64,000 bases of DNA from Petrosia ficiformis (GCA_947044365.1 OX345646.1:2503327-2567326); one strand, 5' to 3'. Shown: positions 49,001-61,246, numbered from the stretch's first letter. The notes: generated from the sequence alone by a model not told the origin. Translations and numbers: made by a program.

Positions 49001-49576
49001 GATAATGCCTTGAGCATCTGGCTTGTATTCGCAGCATTTGTTTATTTTCTTCTTTGCTTCCTCAAACTCCTGTTCACTGAATTCGGGTTTTTCTGGAATG
49101 AAAATAGTATGATGTGACTGGATGATGTTCATTTAGTACTACATGACCTTTCACTCTCATGACATATTAATACAATACACAAAACAAAAGGGAATGAAAA
49201 GTATACACTAATGTGATTTACATCTCATGTATGAAGTATGTGTGAAATCGTACAGGACAGCTAAAAATAACGAGCATGCAAATCAAAGCATTGCTCACAA
49301 CTAAAAATTAACGAGTATATATATATTAATTATAGCCATGCATGTATACTTGCAGAATTGATACTTGGAAGCACTTATCAATCACTCTAAAAATTGATTT
49401 ACTTCAACTAATTGGCTTTCTTATATTCTATATAGGCTTTGAAATTTGATTGATATCCTTAAGTACTAAGTCTTGCATGCATGGTGTTTTATATAATTGC
49501 ACTTACTGATTCTCGGCGGCACTTTGTTCGTAACATAACTCCATGCCCAACGAGCCCAAGTAGCCCAAGTAGCCAT
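46042..49576 (-). CDS. Caspase-like (peptidase C14) protein, five exons
   Basis: Exons are 49507-49576, 48283-49092 (or 48277-49092), 47236-47339, 46338-46415 and 46042-46119, giving about 380 residues. The first exon starts MATWATWARWAWSYV, a Trp-rich leader. The large exon holds the whole protease domain. His lies in FYYSGHGG and the nucleophile Cys in FFFDCCLG, where typical caspases have QACRG. The downstream segment LVAYATSINHLSQ..GGLWTECLCKHL fits the p10 part. The C-terminal three exons (SYPIANIGEIPDKTD, KPKISGEITNISYKGSDR, TGQSYVAHFTIPDNCF, ending ELK and stop) look beta-rich and match no domain I recognise. No DEATH, CARD or DED prodomain is seen. The DCC context and missing pro-domain place it nearer paracaspase/metacaspase-type C14 proteins than executioner caspases; its targets are unknown. 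Confidence 0.82.
47655..47752. repeat. Diverged GTTATAACAC foldback copy
   Basis: AACACCTCTAGTTGGGCTGT to GCCTAGAAGTGTTATAAC, with an inner hairpin around AGCCTACAGCCGTCAGGCT. It lies in a caspase-like intron. Confidence 0.5.
48283..49092 (-). CDS. Catalytic exon of the caspase-like gene
   Basis: One 810-nt exon carries the full C14 fold. The p20 strand is IIFDVAILMTDLSHHPGGNQ, followed by TDEFNIMNTFHRELNFTV (caspase-like D-x-x-N-x-x-x-F). Then come SGHGG with His, FFFDCCLG with Cys, and a p10-like half ending in GSTYQSPIHICDPDVGE. The Arg that lines the Asp-binding pocket in true caspases (RxGT motif) is replaced by His-Pro-Gly-Gly, so Asp specificity is doubtful. Two donors, gtgtac and gtattt, both keep the frame. 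Confidence 0.85.
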
Positions 49577-52276
49577 ATTTAAATTGTTATTTGCTTAGTT
49601 ACTGGAGCGTACTCACTGCAATGTTACGAGGTGGTTTCAAACTACGTAGGACTCAGGACTAGCTCTATAATATATATGTATATATATATATATATCGCAT
49701 GTTTGCGTCACCGGACGATGTTACGTCATAGTTGAAACAAAAACAAACTCCAGCAACTATGACTTTTGTTGTCGATGGAATGTGATAAATAGTTGTCTAC
49801 GTACTGCATTCCCTTGTACGTGCAACCATTTCAATAAATAGAAAAACAAAACATGCATTTCCGTACTTGACATCTAAACTCTACGAAATGCTAATGCACT
49901 TTGGTTTATTATAAACAATTTCAGTGTTCCAGTTGTTGCTGAATTGATGAGTGACCAATACATGTCAAATTTTGTTGATGAACTAGAGTCACGACCCTAT
50001 AAGTATATATTTATATTCTTGACATTCATTTATAGTGTATACACTGGAATATTTAGAATGCATCATTTACTAAATGTGTAGTATATATAAGGTATATATG
50101 CTCACCACAAGGAATACTTTTACTAAATGTTTACCATATACAAAAATCCAACCATAAACTTGTGATTTAAAGTAACAAATCATATATATATAACCAGAAT
50201 GTTTATTATTCATGCCGCCATCAAGAATGTAACTTAATTCCCACTAACCACAACAAAGTGATTCTGTAGCACAAGGTTTAGAACCTCCTCCACAGCAGGT
50301 AGTATATATGGCATATACTTTTGCTAACCATGCATGCTTTATTTCGTACGTACAATACATACATATACATAATACGTACATTATATTTATAATATTGACA
50401 GCATGAGTAAACCTTATGACAACGAGATATTATGTAAATAAAGGAAAAGGAATTATTAATTTTATACATACATAAACATACACATATAAATTTATTGCAT
50501 ATTTTATAAAGTAATTATAAAAAAAGAAGGAAAAGGGATTATTGACAGTACCAACAGCAACAACAAGCTATCAAAAATATTTCATGAATGTGTTTTGTTA
50601 AAATAATTATAGTAGATCATTTAAAATAGTAAATAGAAGCATAACAGGAAATGTTTGGGAGTGGTGGAGAACAGTACATTAACATATGTACATACATAAT
50701 ACATGAATGTATGTATATGACTGTATATGTATGAATATTTATATGTATAAGTATGTATGTGTGTATATAGCCATGTATTATATAGGTACATACACACACA
50801 CATACTTATACACATAAATATACATGCATATACACATATTACATACATACATAATGTATTATGTATGTATGTTAATGTACTATTCTCCACTAATCCCAAA
50901 CATTTCCTGTTAGGTTTCTATTTATTGATCTACTATAATTATTTTAATAAAACACATTCATGAAATATTTTTGATTGCTTGTTGTTGCTACTGTCTATAA
51001 TCCCTTTTCCTTCTTATTTTTATAATTACTTTATGAAATATGGAATAAATCTACATGTCTACATGTATGTATGAATGTATACATACATACATACATACAC
51101 GCATGTATACACATACATATATGTACAAAGATACATAATATCATAGATTTCTTACATATTTGTACAGTAATTAACCTTATTATAATTAAATAATTACTAT
51201 TGACAGTATCAACAGCAGCCAATAAAATTACTAACAAGCAATCAAAAATATTTCATGAATAAAATATAGTGGATTGTCTAAAATAGTAAATGGTGGGAGT
51301 GTTGAAGAACAGTGCAGTAAAACATAATTATAAACAACACATTTCTAAGATGGAACCTCTTCTAGTGTTCTCACCTTCTCCTCTTTTTGAACACACTATT
51401 TCAAATATGACAATTATCTTGATAATGAATTATTATGAACATAATAGTTAATAACACATGTATTAATATCAATACAATATAGAGTATATCATCTTCATTC
51501 TCACTCATTGAATATAAACATTGATTTGAATCAGTTCACTGATCAAGTTAAAAGTGTGTTTAACTGTGTGTGTCTTGAACTCTTGATTCTGATCGTAATA
51601 ATTAATTTATTCTTCAGGCCAAATAGACGATAGTGAGTAGTAAGTTAAATGACTTCCATGATTCTTGACAAAGTTGAGTGACGAACTTTTCTCATTTGTA
51701 AATTAAACTATGTGAGTAATGATATATAATTAATAATAGTGAGGCACTCATAATCAGATCGGTAATTTGTATCACTCATTATCGGCTATTATTTCTAGAA
51801 TTGTTATCAATTATTTCTGAAAGATGTAACTGATATTGTAAAAAGTGTATTAATAGTTGAATAATGCTTATGGCCTTATGGCAGGACAATAATTATTTTA
51901 TGGAATCTTGTTAGAGTCATGTATGGAGAATAAGTTATACTACATGTATTCCAGTATATTAAGCTATGGATTCAAATTTGACACACACAAACAAGAATAG
52001 AAAGGATAATTATATGAAAATGGTGTGTGTATATAAAAAGATTGTCCTTAACTAAATGTTTTCTGAAATCATTAAATCGAAATTGTTGGAACGTTCTTCA
52101 TAGAACATTCACAACTAAAATTAGAAACCATTCATTATCAAAATTATAAAACTACAATCCACACACATGTAGCTAAACTGCCTGATTGATGATGACATGA
52201 GAAAAGACCAATAAGCAAAAAGTGTAGATAAGAATCCCAATTCTAGAGACCACACTGAAGATAATCATAATTTTAT
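49577..52276. other. Intergenic region between PLB-like and caspase-like genes
   Basis: No convincing exon on either strand. It holds a foldback element (50508-51042) with a third partial copy at about 51185-51330, TATA-type and TATG microsatellites (49668-49695, 50690-50850, 51050-51130), and otherwise unremarkable AT-rich DNA. Confidence 0.5.
50508..51042. mobile_element. Foldback element with microsatellite loop
   Basis: Left arm segments (AAAGTAATTATAAAAAAAG, GGAAAAGGGATTATTGACAG, AACAGGAAATGTTTGGGAG) recur in reverse complement on the right (CCCAAACATTTCCTGTTAGG, ATAATCCCTTTTCCTTC). The loop is TATG/CATA microsatellite. Confidence 0.65.
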
Positions 52277-52277
52277 T
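52272..52277 (-). terminator. Poly(A) signal at PLB-like 3' end
   Basis: Minus-strand AATAAA overlaps the last base of the TAA stop. It argues that the transcript ends here, leaving a very short 3' UTR and a truncated protein. Confidence 0.45.
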
Positions 52278-54073
52278 TAGACTATATTGCTTACTGCTTC
52301 CATTAACTCTTCTTTACTCATATCACTGATGTTGAATTTCCTGTCTAAAACAAAGTTCAACATATCAAGGTAGTCACCATTAGCTGCTAAATAATCAAAT
52401 GACCAGTCGTCTAACATCTGATAAGAATTGAAAATAATGATAATTTTATCAAACATACAAACAACGAATCCATACATATTACACATTAAATCACGCACTA
52501 TGATAGTATTTTCCAGTATTTTATCACGTCACATGAATGGAAGTTTTATTACATGGAAATCACCTGAATGAAACGTTTTATTGTAAAGGGTGTCACATTG
52601 ATATGTAAAAGTTGTCTAGAAAGAGACTAGTCTTCTAATTTCTTTAGTTTTGGCAATGGTGAAGTTAGAAAATGTGAGTTGTGATAGAATTCTGAATGAG
52701 ATAATTTTTGTTTATGATAAGATATAAAACTAGAGTGGTTTTACAACGTTCAGTGCTGAAATTCCTTTTCAAGTTGGAGGTTGCCCAAGATAGCCACTGG
52801 TCAGGGAGTTAGCTTGTAAATGCTTTGAGATGACAAGAAAATATGGCACTTTAAAGGGTAATCGACATGCACAATAATTTATTGAGATTATTGCATGAAT
52901 GCAAAGTAATACAACAAACATATGAAAGAATCAGCTATTAAACTTCAAAAATGGGAGTTATCCAACTTTAAACATTGCTGCTTTAGATGATCAACCATCT
53001 TTGATTTTAACACCTCCTAGATCCTGTTTCCTGTGATTTCAATTATTAGAGTCGTGGTTTTACATGACGTCACAAGAGAACAACTAAAACATGTGATAGT
53101 GGTAACTAAGTGTGTTGCATTTGGTGTAGAAATAGTTCAAAAGATGGAATTTGTGTTTTTGAGTTTTCAAAGAACTCACAATAATTATATTCAGCTTCAT
53201 GTTGTTTTTTTGCAATGTGACTTAATGTTGCTAAGTTATGGCTGCTCAAGCTTTTAAATTAGATTTTGAGAAAACATAAACTTTAAGTAACAGCAATCTC
53301 TTAATTGCTAGAATAATTATGCACAGAAGAATTTCATGGGGTGTACTTTAAACGGTCATCCTACAAAAATTACACTAATCTGTTGACCAATAGCTACACA
53401 ACAACTAGCCAAAGTATTACATTAGTAAGAAACTAATAATTAAAAACAGAAACCATGATAGTATCTGGTTTCTGTGAATTTACAGTATACTGAAATAAAA
53501 CATTTTGTTATTTTTCATCCTTTTCGCTTGGTTGGTCACATAACATACTGTAGTTGCAAAGTACAGTATGGATACACATACATAATATGTTCTTCCTCAA
53601 GTCATACATTGCAATACAAATCCAATATGTGCAAACATTCAACTTTAACAGTTGACTTACTTGATCAGAAAAAAATCTTTTAACCTTGTCTAGATCATCA
53701 GAACCCAGGTGCTCAAAGAATTTAGAATATAGATTATGATATAAAGAATACATCTCACTAATAAACAAATGAAGTATTACATATGATAACTATTATGATC
53801 AACAAGAAAATAAATAATTAATTAAACCAAAGCACTGCAGTGGAGCATAATACATGAATTTATATATAATCATTAATAATGACAGTCAGATACAAATGAT
53901 TTATTAAGCTCCTTACTGGAAACATATATTTATAAACTTGTGAAGGATGATATATAACAGTAACACAAAGAGATAGTAAAAGTAAAGAATAAGTAAGCAA
54001 CTTAGAGCACTATATCATGAATGTAGCTTACAATGTGAAATTAATCACAAACAAGTGTATATAGAGAAAAAAA

Positions 54074-54433
54074 CATCCCTATGATTGCTTTACAAATTTA
54101 AGTGAAGATATGACTGCTTTGTGGTGTGCAGAATTCAGTAATCATGGCTGACTTTATCAAGCATGAAAGACAACAGCTTATTATAGTTATTATTTTGATT
54201 ATCTACTCTCCTGACCTTTCAAAGGACCTTGTAGAACTTTAGGAATATATTTCAGGCAGAATAGCTAGCTATTAGTTCCAGTTTCTACGTAAGTTCAACA
54301 GCTTTCTTTCTGCTGGTGTGTAGAGCTTGATCGCGCGTTCGTTTACGCGCCACGCCCATTAATTGACCGAGCCCCCGGGAATGACGCAACTTCCTTAACT
54401 ACGTATACAACGCATAGTCGCGCAAGTGACACA

Positions 54434-54470
<37 letters not shown>

Positions 54471-54500
54471 TAAACCCCGTGGAAAGCAATTATAGGGATG
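54074..54500 (+). mobile_element. Best copy of the CATCCCTATGATTGC MITE family
   Basis: The left end CATCCCTATGATTGCTTT pairs with the right end AAAGCAATTATAGGGATG. Internal landmarks are CATGGCTGACTTTATC, TAGAGCTTGATCGCGCG, CGCCCATTAATTGACCGAGC and a (TA)n tract before TAAACCCCGTGG. Non-coding. This copy is the most GC-preserved, so it may be the youngest of about ten in the window. Confidence 0.65.
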
Positions 54501-55084
54501 GCCCTACGGGCCATAAAAATATTCATATGTCATGTGAAGCATCAGGTGATATGTTGACTATGACAATGAATATGATAATGGTTAACACTATAGCTTTGCC
54601 TAACTACATTTATACTCATTACTTATCGAAACACACATTTTGCAATGTGCATTAGCAAGCAGCATCAGTACTAGCCAAACTCAAAACAATAGACTGGCTT
54701 GTCAGACTACATGTATATAATGTATATATGTAATGTAGAGTTCAGTAAATATTCAATTATAATGTCATTTTCAATCACAATTAATTGTAATTCCTATATA
54801 CCACCTTATTTAGAATACCGCAAACAGAATATTATTGCCATTTTACTAATACTAGAGAATCCTTGCATGCAATGATTGTGGGGCGAGCCTGAGAAGGCGT
54901 GGTTAGAATAAGCAGAATATGTATATGTACCATACAAATATTCATTGAATAGTCAACATGGTTTAATAGAACATATGGAACCACATATGATACATGTATA
55001 CATAGAGAACATTCTCAACCAACTCCCTAGTGTGGGGATTTGCCCCAATACCATGTATTATTATAATACATGTACAGATTGTAC

Positions 55085-55707
55085 CAGGAGCGCATAATTG
55101 TGTGGGAGGGAAAACGTCGTAAGAGAGGGAGCGTGAAACTCCCACGCATCTAATGAAATCAGGAAAGCGATCTCCCTGGCTAGCTGTTACTATTTTTATA
55201 ATGCCACGTTGTCGCACGTGACCGTGACTACTATGGCGACCAGTTCAGTCTTGAATCCGTTTCCCGTTAAACAAAGGAAAGCACTCAGAAAACATCTGTC
55301 GTCGTTGACTGAAACACAGTTGTTTGACATCAGTGAAAGAGCTGTGAATAAGGTGAAGAAAAGACTCCATGCTAACTACTACAGAGAGCGCTTACGCGCT
55401 CTCAAAAACCCAATTGGTGAGCAACATCTTCTTAAATGTGCAAAGGCTATTTACCTTATTCACAGCTCTTTCACTGATGTCAAACAACTGTGTTTCAGTC
55501 AATGATGACAGATGTTTTCCCGGAAACGGATTCAAGACTGAACTGGTTGCGATATAGATAGTAGTCACGGTCACGTGCAACAACATGGCATTATAAAAAT
55601 AGTAACAGCTAGCCAGGGAGATCGCATTCCTGATTTCATTAGATGCGTGGGAGTTTCACGCTCCCTCTCTTACGACGTTTTCCCTCCCACACAATTATGC
55701 GCTCCTG
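55085..55707. mobile_element. Foldback element with coding-like arms
   Basis: Two arms of about 300 bp in inverted orientation. The left end is CAGGAGCGCATAATTGTGTG and the right end its reverse complement. Flanking ATTGTAC (55078-55084 and 55708-55714) is an exact 7-bp direct repeat, a target-site duplication. Each arm contains, pointing inward, an ATG-initiated reading frame beginning MATSSVLNPFP; the left one stays open for 98 codons. No transposase motif is recognised. The element sits in an intron of the PLB-like gene. Confidence 0.75.
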
Positions 55708-57624
55708 ATTGTACATATATGTAAATTAGCTTTCATAAGCCCTATTGAGGCTGTCAGAGAAACAATGCCAACTAAGTCTATAATTTCATGTTGAAGTACT
55801 CCTATTAAGGATACATAATCATATCTAACAATTACAGCAATATTAAATTTTACTTAATGCAGTAATCGCATCGTCAGGTAAATGTCAATACTGCCCAACC
55901 CTAGTGTAATGCTTCAACTACAATTTCACAGAAAGCATGTGACACTAGTTATTTTGAAAAATTCTAACATGAAATGAGGGAATCAATCATGTAACCACTT
56001 CAAACAATTACATTCTCCTTAGGAAAATAAAACTTACAATAAAATTATACTAACCACAACAATAATGATATCAGAGCTCGAAATAACGTCCAGCAATAGG
56101 TCATTTTTTGGACATTTCACATCTCTGTCTGGACAAATTTGCATTTGACTGTACAAACTATTTTGAGCACTGGATATATTGTGAGACTATGTTGTCAACA
56201 ATTCGTGTTGCAAGCATAGTTCCATGAACAAATAACGGAATAAGTATTTAGTTGGGACTCCTTAGAGTCCTAGCTACAACATTTTGATATATTAATGTAC
56301 ACGAATGTCATAAATATAACCATTAATGACTAATAAGTACTTCTCTTACTTATATGTTAAGGCACCCTCAAGAAAACCAGCAGCTTTAGCAATCCCTTCA
56401 TCAGTATATGAATGATTGGTTGTATATCCAGCTATAATATTCAGTTCTCCCCATCTGTGTTTTATAATGTAGTGCATTATAGAAAGTTATGTGATTAGTT
56501 TTAAGTACATATAGTATATTATACATGTATGTAGGTTCAATGTTTAATGATTCCCATGTTCTATTTGGTAGAAAATGAATTATACCAATCATGAGTCTTG
56601 TGTAGCCAGGTATTTGATGTATTGGAATAGAACATTTGGGGATAACAGTTATTGATAAAGTTTGGATCTGATTTTACAGGCCAATCACATTTGTTGGATC
56701 ATGTGATGTAATCATGTATAGCAATGTGTGGACTACTGAACCTTCAAATGCTTGCCTAGACATCTTCGTAAAACATTATTTTGTGTTTTTTTCAGCTGAG
56801 TAAGTAGCATATCAAAATTGGAAAGTTATAATTATGGACAAAATATTCTACCAATGTACAGAATTAATATCAGTCATGTACATGAAACTCCATTCTTTCA
56901 TACAAACTTATTGGTCAGTTCCCTCAGATGTCCCTCACCATCAAATATCTGGCTAATCACGTTCCTTGATACATACCCAGTTGTGTTCTGTGCTAATCCA
57001 TACTCAGTAGTGTTCCATGCAGCCTTGTAACATCCATAAGCTGCTCCATAACTATCAATCACCCCCATAGTAATTCTATAATGTGAGTTTCTGTAGCAAT
57101 GATACGTACATAATTATGCATAATATATATCATAATAAATTATTACATTTACAATCATAATTATTACAATTACAATTGTATGTACATACTAAAATATAAT
57201 TATACAGTGTACATGTATATTCATGCTTAAAGAAAGGAAATGCTTCATTATGCCTGGGTGTTTATTTCTCATCTAGACCTCTGTACCTGGCGTTAAAACA
57301 AAATAGATGTTAGGCGTTTGTTCTCTTAAACTGTCTTGGAACTATTTAAAACTTTCCATACATTATCAATCATATAACTAACTACATGTACCTACCATGT
57401 TTAATGTTACTTCCATGAATGTGGACTAAGAGCAGACAGACATGACAAAGGAGACAGCAGATGCCCTACATTTTGGCTTATCCTGACTTACCTGCTAGGA
57501 ATAAATAGCTTCCACTTACACTGAAGAATCCAAAAAGAAAATTGATCACAGTTGCTAACAAGATTGACAGTCTTTATTATGTGATGTTTGCAGAACCACA
57601 CTGTGACTGGAGAGCTACGGGCAT

Positions 57625-58185
57625 TTGGGGGTGAAAAATCTTCAAAAGCTTGTGGATGAGTTTGACTACAATGTTTCGAAGCAAATTGACTTTTGTGAGC
57701 CTTGCTTAAAGGGAAAACATCAGAGAAGTCGTTTTCCGCCTCGCAGTGAAAGAACTACAACCAAGCCATTGGAACTAGTCCACAGTAATGTCTGTGAAAA
57801 ATTGGAGTCAAAATCACTTAGTGGAACACAATACTTTGTTACGTTCGTTGATGATATGACTAAGTACATGTGGGTGTATGCAATCAAACAAAAGAGAGAT
57901 GTACTTATGAAGTTTTGTCAATGGAAGACAGAAGTGGAAAAAATGCTGGGACATTGTGTAAAGACTACACGTACAGGCAATGGAGGAGAGTATACCTCAA
58001 AGGAATTTGAAGAGTATCTCAGTGAAGAAGGGGTGAGGCATGAACTCACTATTCCTAAGTGACCTGAGCAGAACTGAGTTGCTGAGAGGACCAACAGAAC
58101 ATTAGTAGAAATGGTTCGTGCCATGCTGGCTGATTCAAAATTACCTAAGTTGTTCTGGGCTGAAGCTCTTGCAACTGCTGTATAA
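57625..58185 (+). pseudogene. Copia integrase fragment
   Basis: Zinc-binding remnant C-E-P-C-L-K-G-K, then integrase core with TFVDDMTKYMWVY and EEYLSEEGVRHEL. The first catalytic Asp, normally in HSDVCG, is Asn (57787-57789, HSNVC). The second, normally in RTDNGGEY, is Gly (57976-57978, RTGNGGEY). A TGA at 58060 then interrupts it, and the tail NRTLVEMVRAMLADSKLPK continues in the same frame until a stop at 58183. Catalytically dead. Confidence 0.85.
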
Positions 58186-60258
58186 GTGTATATCTACAAA
58201 ATCAATGTCCTACGAAATCCGTTGAGGGAGACACCTCATGAATCATTACACGGTGACAAACCTAAAGTGAGCCATCTTAGAGTGTTTGGGTGTTCTGCCT
58301 ACTCACACATCCCAAAAGATGAAAGGCAAAAGTTGAACAACAAAGCACGAAAGTGTATTTTTTTAGGGTATTCCACTAATCGTAAAGGATACCGTCTGTA
58401 TGATCAGAAACATCAAAGAATTATACACAGTCGTGATGTAAAATTTAATGAGTTTAAAAAATGGAATTCAGAAGGAGTTTTCACCAGAAGAATCGGCTGA
58501 ACCTCGAGCAATAAGTGATTCCTCTGAAGACACAGAAATGAGTGAGGATGACGAGAGTATATTAAGAGAAGAAATTGATTCTGAAGAACCTGAGACACCT
58601 AGTGATGCTAAAAGCTCTGAGAATGAGGGGACAGAATCCACTACAACCCGACATTCTACTCGTGTGTCCAAACAACCAGACTTTTATGGTGTATGGGTAA
58701 ATTCTGTGAATAGTATTGCTGAACCACTCACTGTAAAACAAGCACTTACTTCATCTGAAAGGGAGAACTGGCAAGAAGCTATGAAAGACGAAATTAACTC
58801 ACTAGACGCAAACAAAGTTTGGGAGCTGGTGCCACCACCAAATGATCGAAAAATTATCAATAGTAAGTGGGTTTTCAAGTGCAAACTAAAAGAGAATGGA
58901 TTAGTTGAACGATACAAGGCAAGATCAGTTGCACAAGGCTACTCACAGAGACAAGGACTAGATTACAAGGAAACGTTTTCACCTGTTGTTTGTTTTGAAT
59001 CTGTTCGCACCGTTATTGCACTTGCTGTATCTGAAAAAATGAAACTTCACCAAATGGACGTTAAATGGAGAGTTAACTGAAGAGGTGTTTATGAAACCAC
59101 TGGAAGGATTCATTCAACAGGGTAAAGAAAATCTAGTTTGTCAACTTAACAGAAGTATCTATGGAACAATCACCACGTTGTTGGAATACTGCACTTGATG
59201 ATCACCTGAAATCGATGAACTTTGAACAAACAAGAGGGGGTCCCTGTTTGTATGTGTCAACTCAAGGAGAACCTGCAATAATTGCTGTGTACGTGGATGA
59301 CATAATAATAGCTGGGAGGACTAATGAGAGAATCACTGAAATCAAGGCTGCTCTAGCTGACAGATTTGATGTAAAGGATATGGATGAATTCAACTATTTT
59401 CTGGGAGATAAAATTATTCAAGACCACAGAAAGGGGACAATATGGATGGGTCAACCACTCTATACAGAAATTCTTATTTCCAACTTCAATATGCAAGATG
59501 CCAAGACATGCAAGACACCTGTGAATCCCAGTATCAAATTGACAAAAAGCAATGATGACTCTACGTGTATTGACATGGAACAGTATCAATCAGCAGTTGG
59601 AAAACTAATTTACCTCTCCACTAGAACAAGGCCAGATATTGTCTATGCTGTGAGCAGTGTAGCAAAATGTACATCAAGACCAACACAACAGCACTGGACA
59701 GCTGTCAAGCGCATTTTGCGATACTTAACTGGAACAATTAATTATGGTTTACTGTTCACTGAAACTAAGTCAAAAGAATGCACTGGCTACACTGATGCTG
59801 ACTGGGGAGGTGATGTCGATGATAGAAAATCCACCTCAGGATATCTGTTCAAGATGTGTGGAGCATCTGTTAGCTGAAAGAGTAAGAAACAGTCATGTGT
59901 AGCATTGTCCACTGCTGAAGCAGAATACATGTGACTAACATCTGCCGCTCAAGAAGCCATCTCGCTGAATTGTCTCCTTGATGAATTGCATCGGAAAGAC
60001 ACAAGCAGACCAGCAATTGTCTATGAGGACAATCAGACAGCAATCAGTATGACAAGAAATCCACAGTTTCATGGCAGAAGTAAACATAATGCGATAAAAT
60101 ACCATTTCATCACAGACAAAACTAAGAAAGGAACAATTGATGTTTGATACTGTAGAAGCAGTGACATTATCGCAGATATGCTAACTAAAGGACTGTACGC
60201 TGAACAATTCATGAAACTAAGAGAGATGGCTGGAGTAAAGGAACTACAATCAAACTAA
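58186..60258 (+). pseudogene. Copia integrase tail, reverse transcriptase and RNase H
   Basis: Integrase C-terminal motif HLRVFGCSAYSHIP (about 58270), a Ser/Glu-rich linker, then the RT start NWQEAMKDEINSLDANKVWE, IINSKWVFKCKLK and ETFSPV. A frameshift follows MKLHQMDVK (about 59060). The RT active site YVDDIIIAG (59290 on) is intact. RNase H begins ECTGYTDADWGGDVDDRKST and is then cut by TGA at 59875 and 59932. Confidence 0.85.
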
Positions 60259-60270
60259 AGTGAGAAGGAG

Positions 60271-60623
60271 TGTTGGAAATGAACACTTTGAGTTAGATTG
60301 TTTATACATAATGTGTATAGTTGTTACGTAATATGTAAGTTCTTTTAAGTTGTCTGTACAGGCATGTTGGTGCATGTTTATTGCTAGAACTCTCTAGAAT
60401 ATTCTAAAGCACATGTTACTCTAGAACTTTCTTTATCACATGTAGTTTTCTAGTATATTCTCTGATTTTTGTATTTAAACAAGTGCATATTTTGTACTTG
60501 TGTCAGTCCTTGAGTTGTTTGAGAAATAAAACTATCAGGTTATGTAAAGAGTACTGTATGAGATCTGGAACAGGTTTGCAGATGCCTCATCTATTCTTTA
60601 GCTTTCACCCCTGCGTCTAAACA
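60271..60623 (+). repeat. Copia 3' LTR
   Basis: Starts TGTTGGAAATGAACAC directly after the polypurine tract AGTGAGAAGGAG (60259-60270). It contains AATAAA (60525-60530) and ends near CTAAACA. The exact 3' end is uncertain because no second LTR is available for comparison. Confidence 0.65.
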
Positions 60624-60733
60624 CAGCAGGTACTTATATTCTATAATACTTATTACGGTGTAAAACTTCAACTTTGTCCAGGTTCAACCCGTAAGTTATA
60701 TATATAGTATGATGGTAACATCATCTCTTTGAT

Positions 60734-61157
60734 TAGTCTCGCGAGCCAGACCCATACCATGAGAAAGGGTCTGGTTGCATGCTGTACATCAGTTTGTTCC
60801 GGGAAGCCGTATAACAACACATGACAACACAAATGCAATATGATGTAATAGACACACCTTTTCCAAATCCTGTTGGTAATATGTCTCTCTTTTATAAAAA
60901 AAAAAGCATAATGGCTTCCTTCTGTTTTGCTTTCAATGACTCATAGCCCATAATGCCCCATATCAAATGTTACTTTATCGATCACTGCTTCCAGCTCCAT
61001 TTTTCTAAACGTGACGTCATGAAATGGGTGTATAAACATATGTATCATGACGTTCTGCAATCTGATTGGGGCGCAGCTTTTCATGCGCCTGGAACAAACT
61101 GATGTATAGCATGCAACCAGACTCTTTCTCATGGTATGGGTCTGGCTCGCGAGACTA
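60734..61157. mobile_element. MITE with ~65-bp terminal inverted repeats
   Basis: The left end starts TAGTCTCGCGAGCCAGACCC and the right end is its reverse complement; pairing continues to TTTGTTCC. CTTTGAT occurs directly left (60727-60733) and two bases right (61160-61166), a plausible target duplication. Non-coding. It lies in the PLB-like intron 1. Confidence 0.7.
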
Positions 61158-61246
61158 CCCTTTGATGTGGTGGGTTCTATATATTGTATATAGACCTTCC
61201 ATGTGCACACTATGCAAGAGATGTCACCATCATACAATATATTGTA

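Larger units (their letters stand above)
57510..60623 (+). mobile_element. Ty1/copia LTR retrotransposon relic, 5'-truncated
   Basis: Reads in copia order: degenerate pre-integrase (YGHLGVKNLQKL-type), integrase, reverse transcriptase, RNase H, polypurine tract and one 3' LTR. No gag, protease or 5' LTR is found. The frame is broken by stops at 58060, 58183 and 59078 and by frameshifts near 58190, 58470 and 59080-59160. It lies in an intron of the PLB-like gene, on the opposite strand. Confidence 0.85.

Noticed and set aside
974..49576. A caspase-IP3R fusion protein
   Set aside because: The caspase-like exons lead in phase to a terminal exon with stop at 46042-46044 and AATAAA at 45958, and the receptor has its own ATG at 45764. 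Splicing the last full caspase exon to receptor exon 1 would read TAA at once.
58468..58917. Minus-strand open frames over the copia element
   Set aside because: Shadows of the plus-strand pol sequence.
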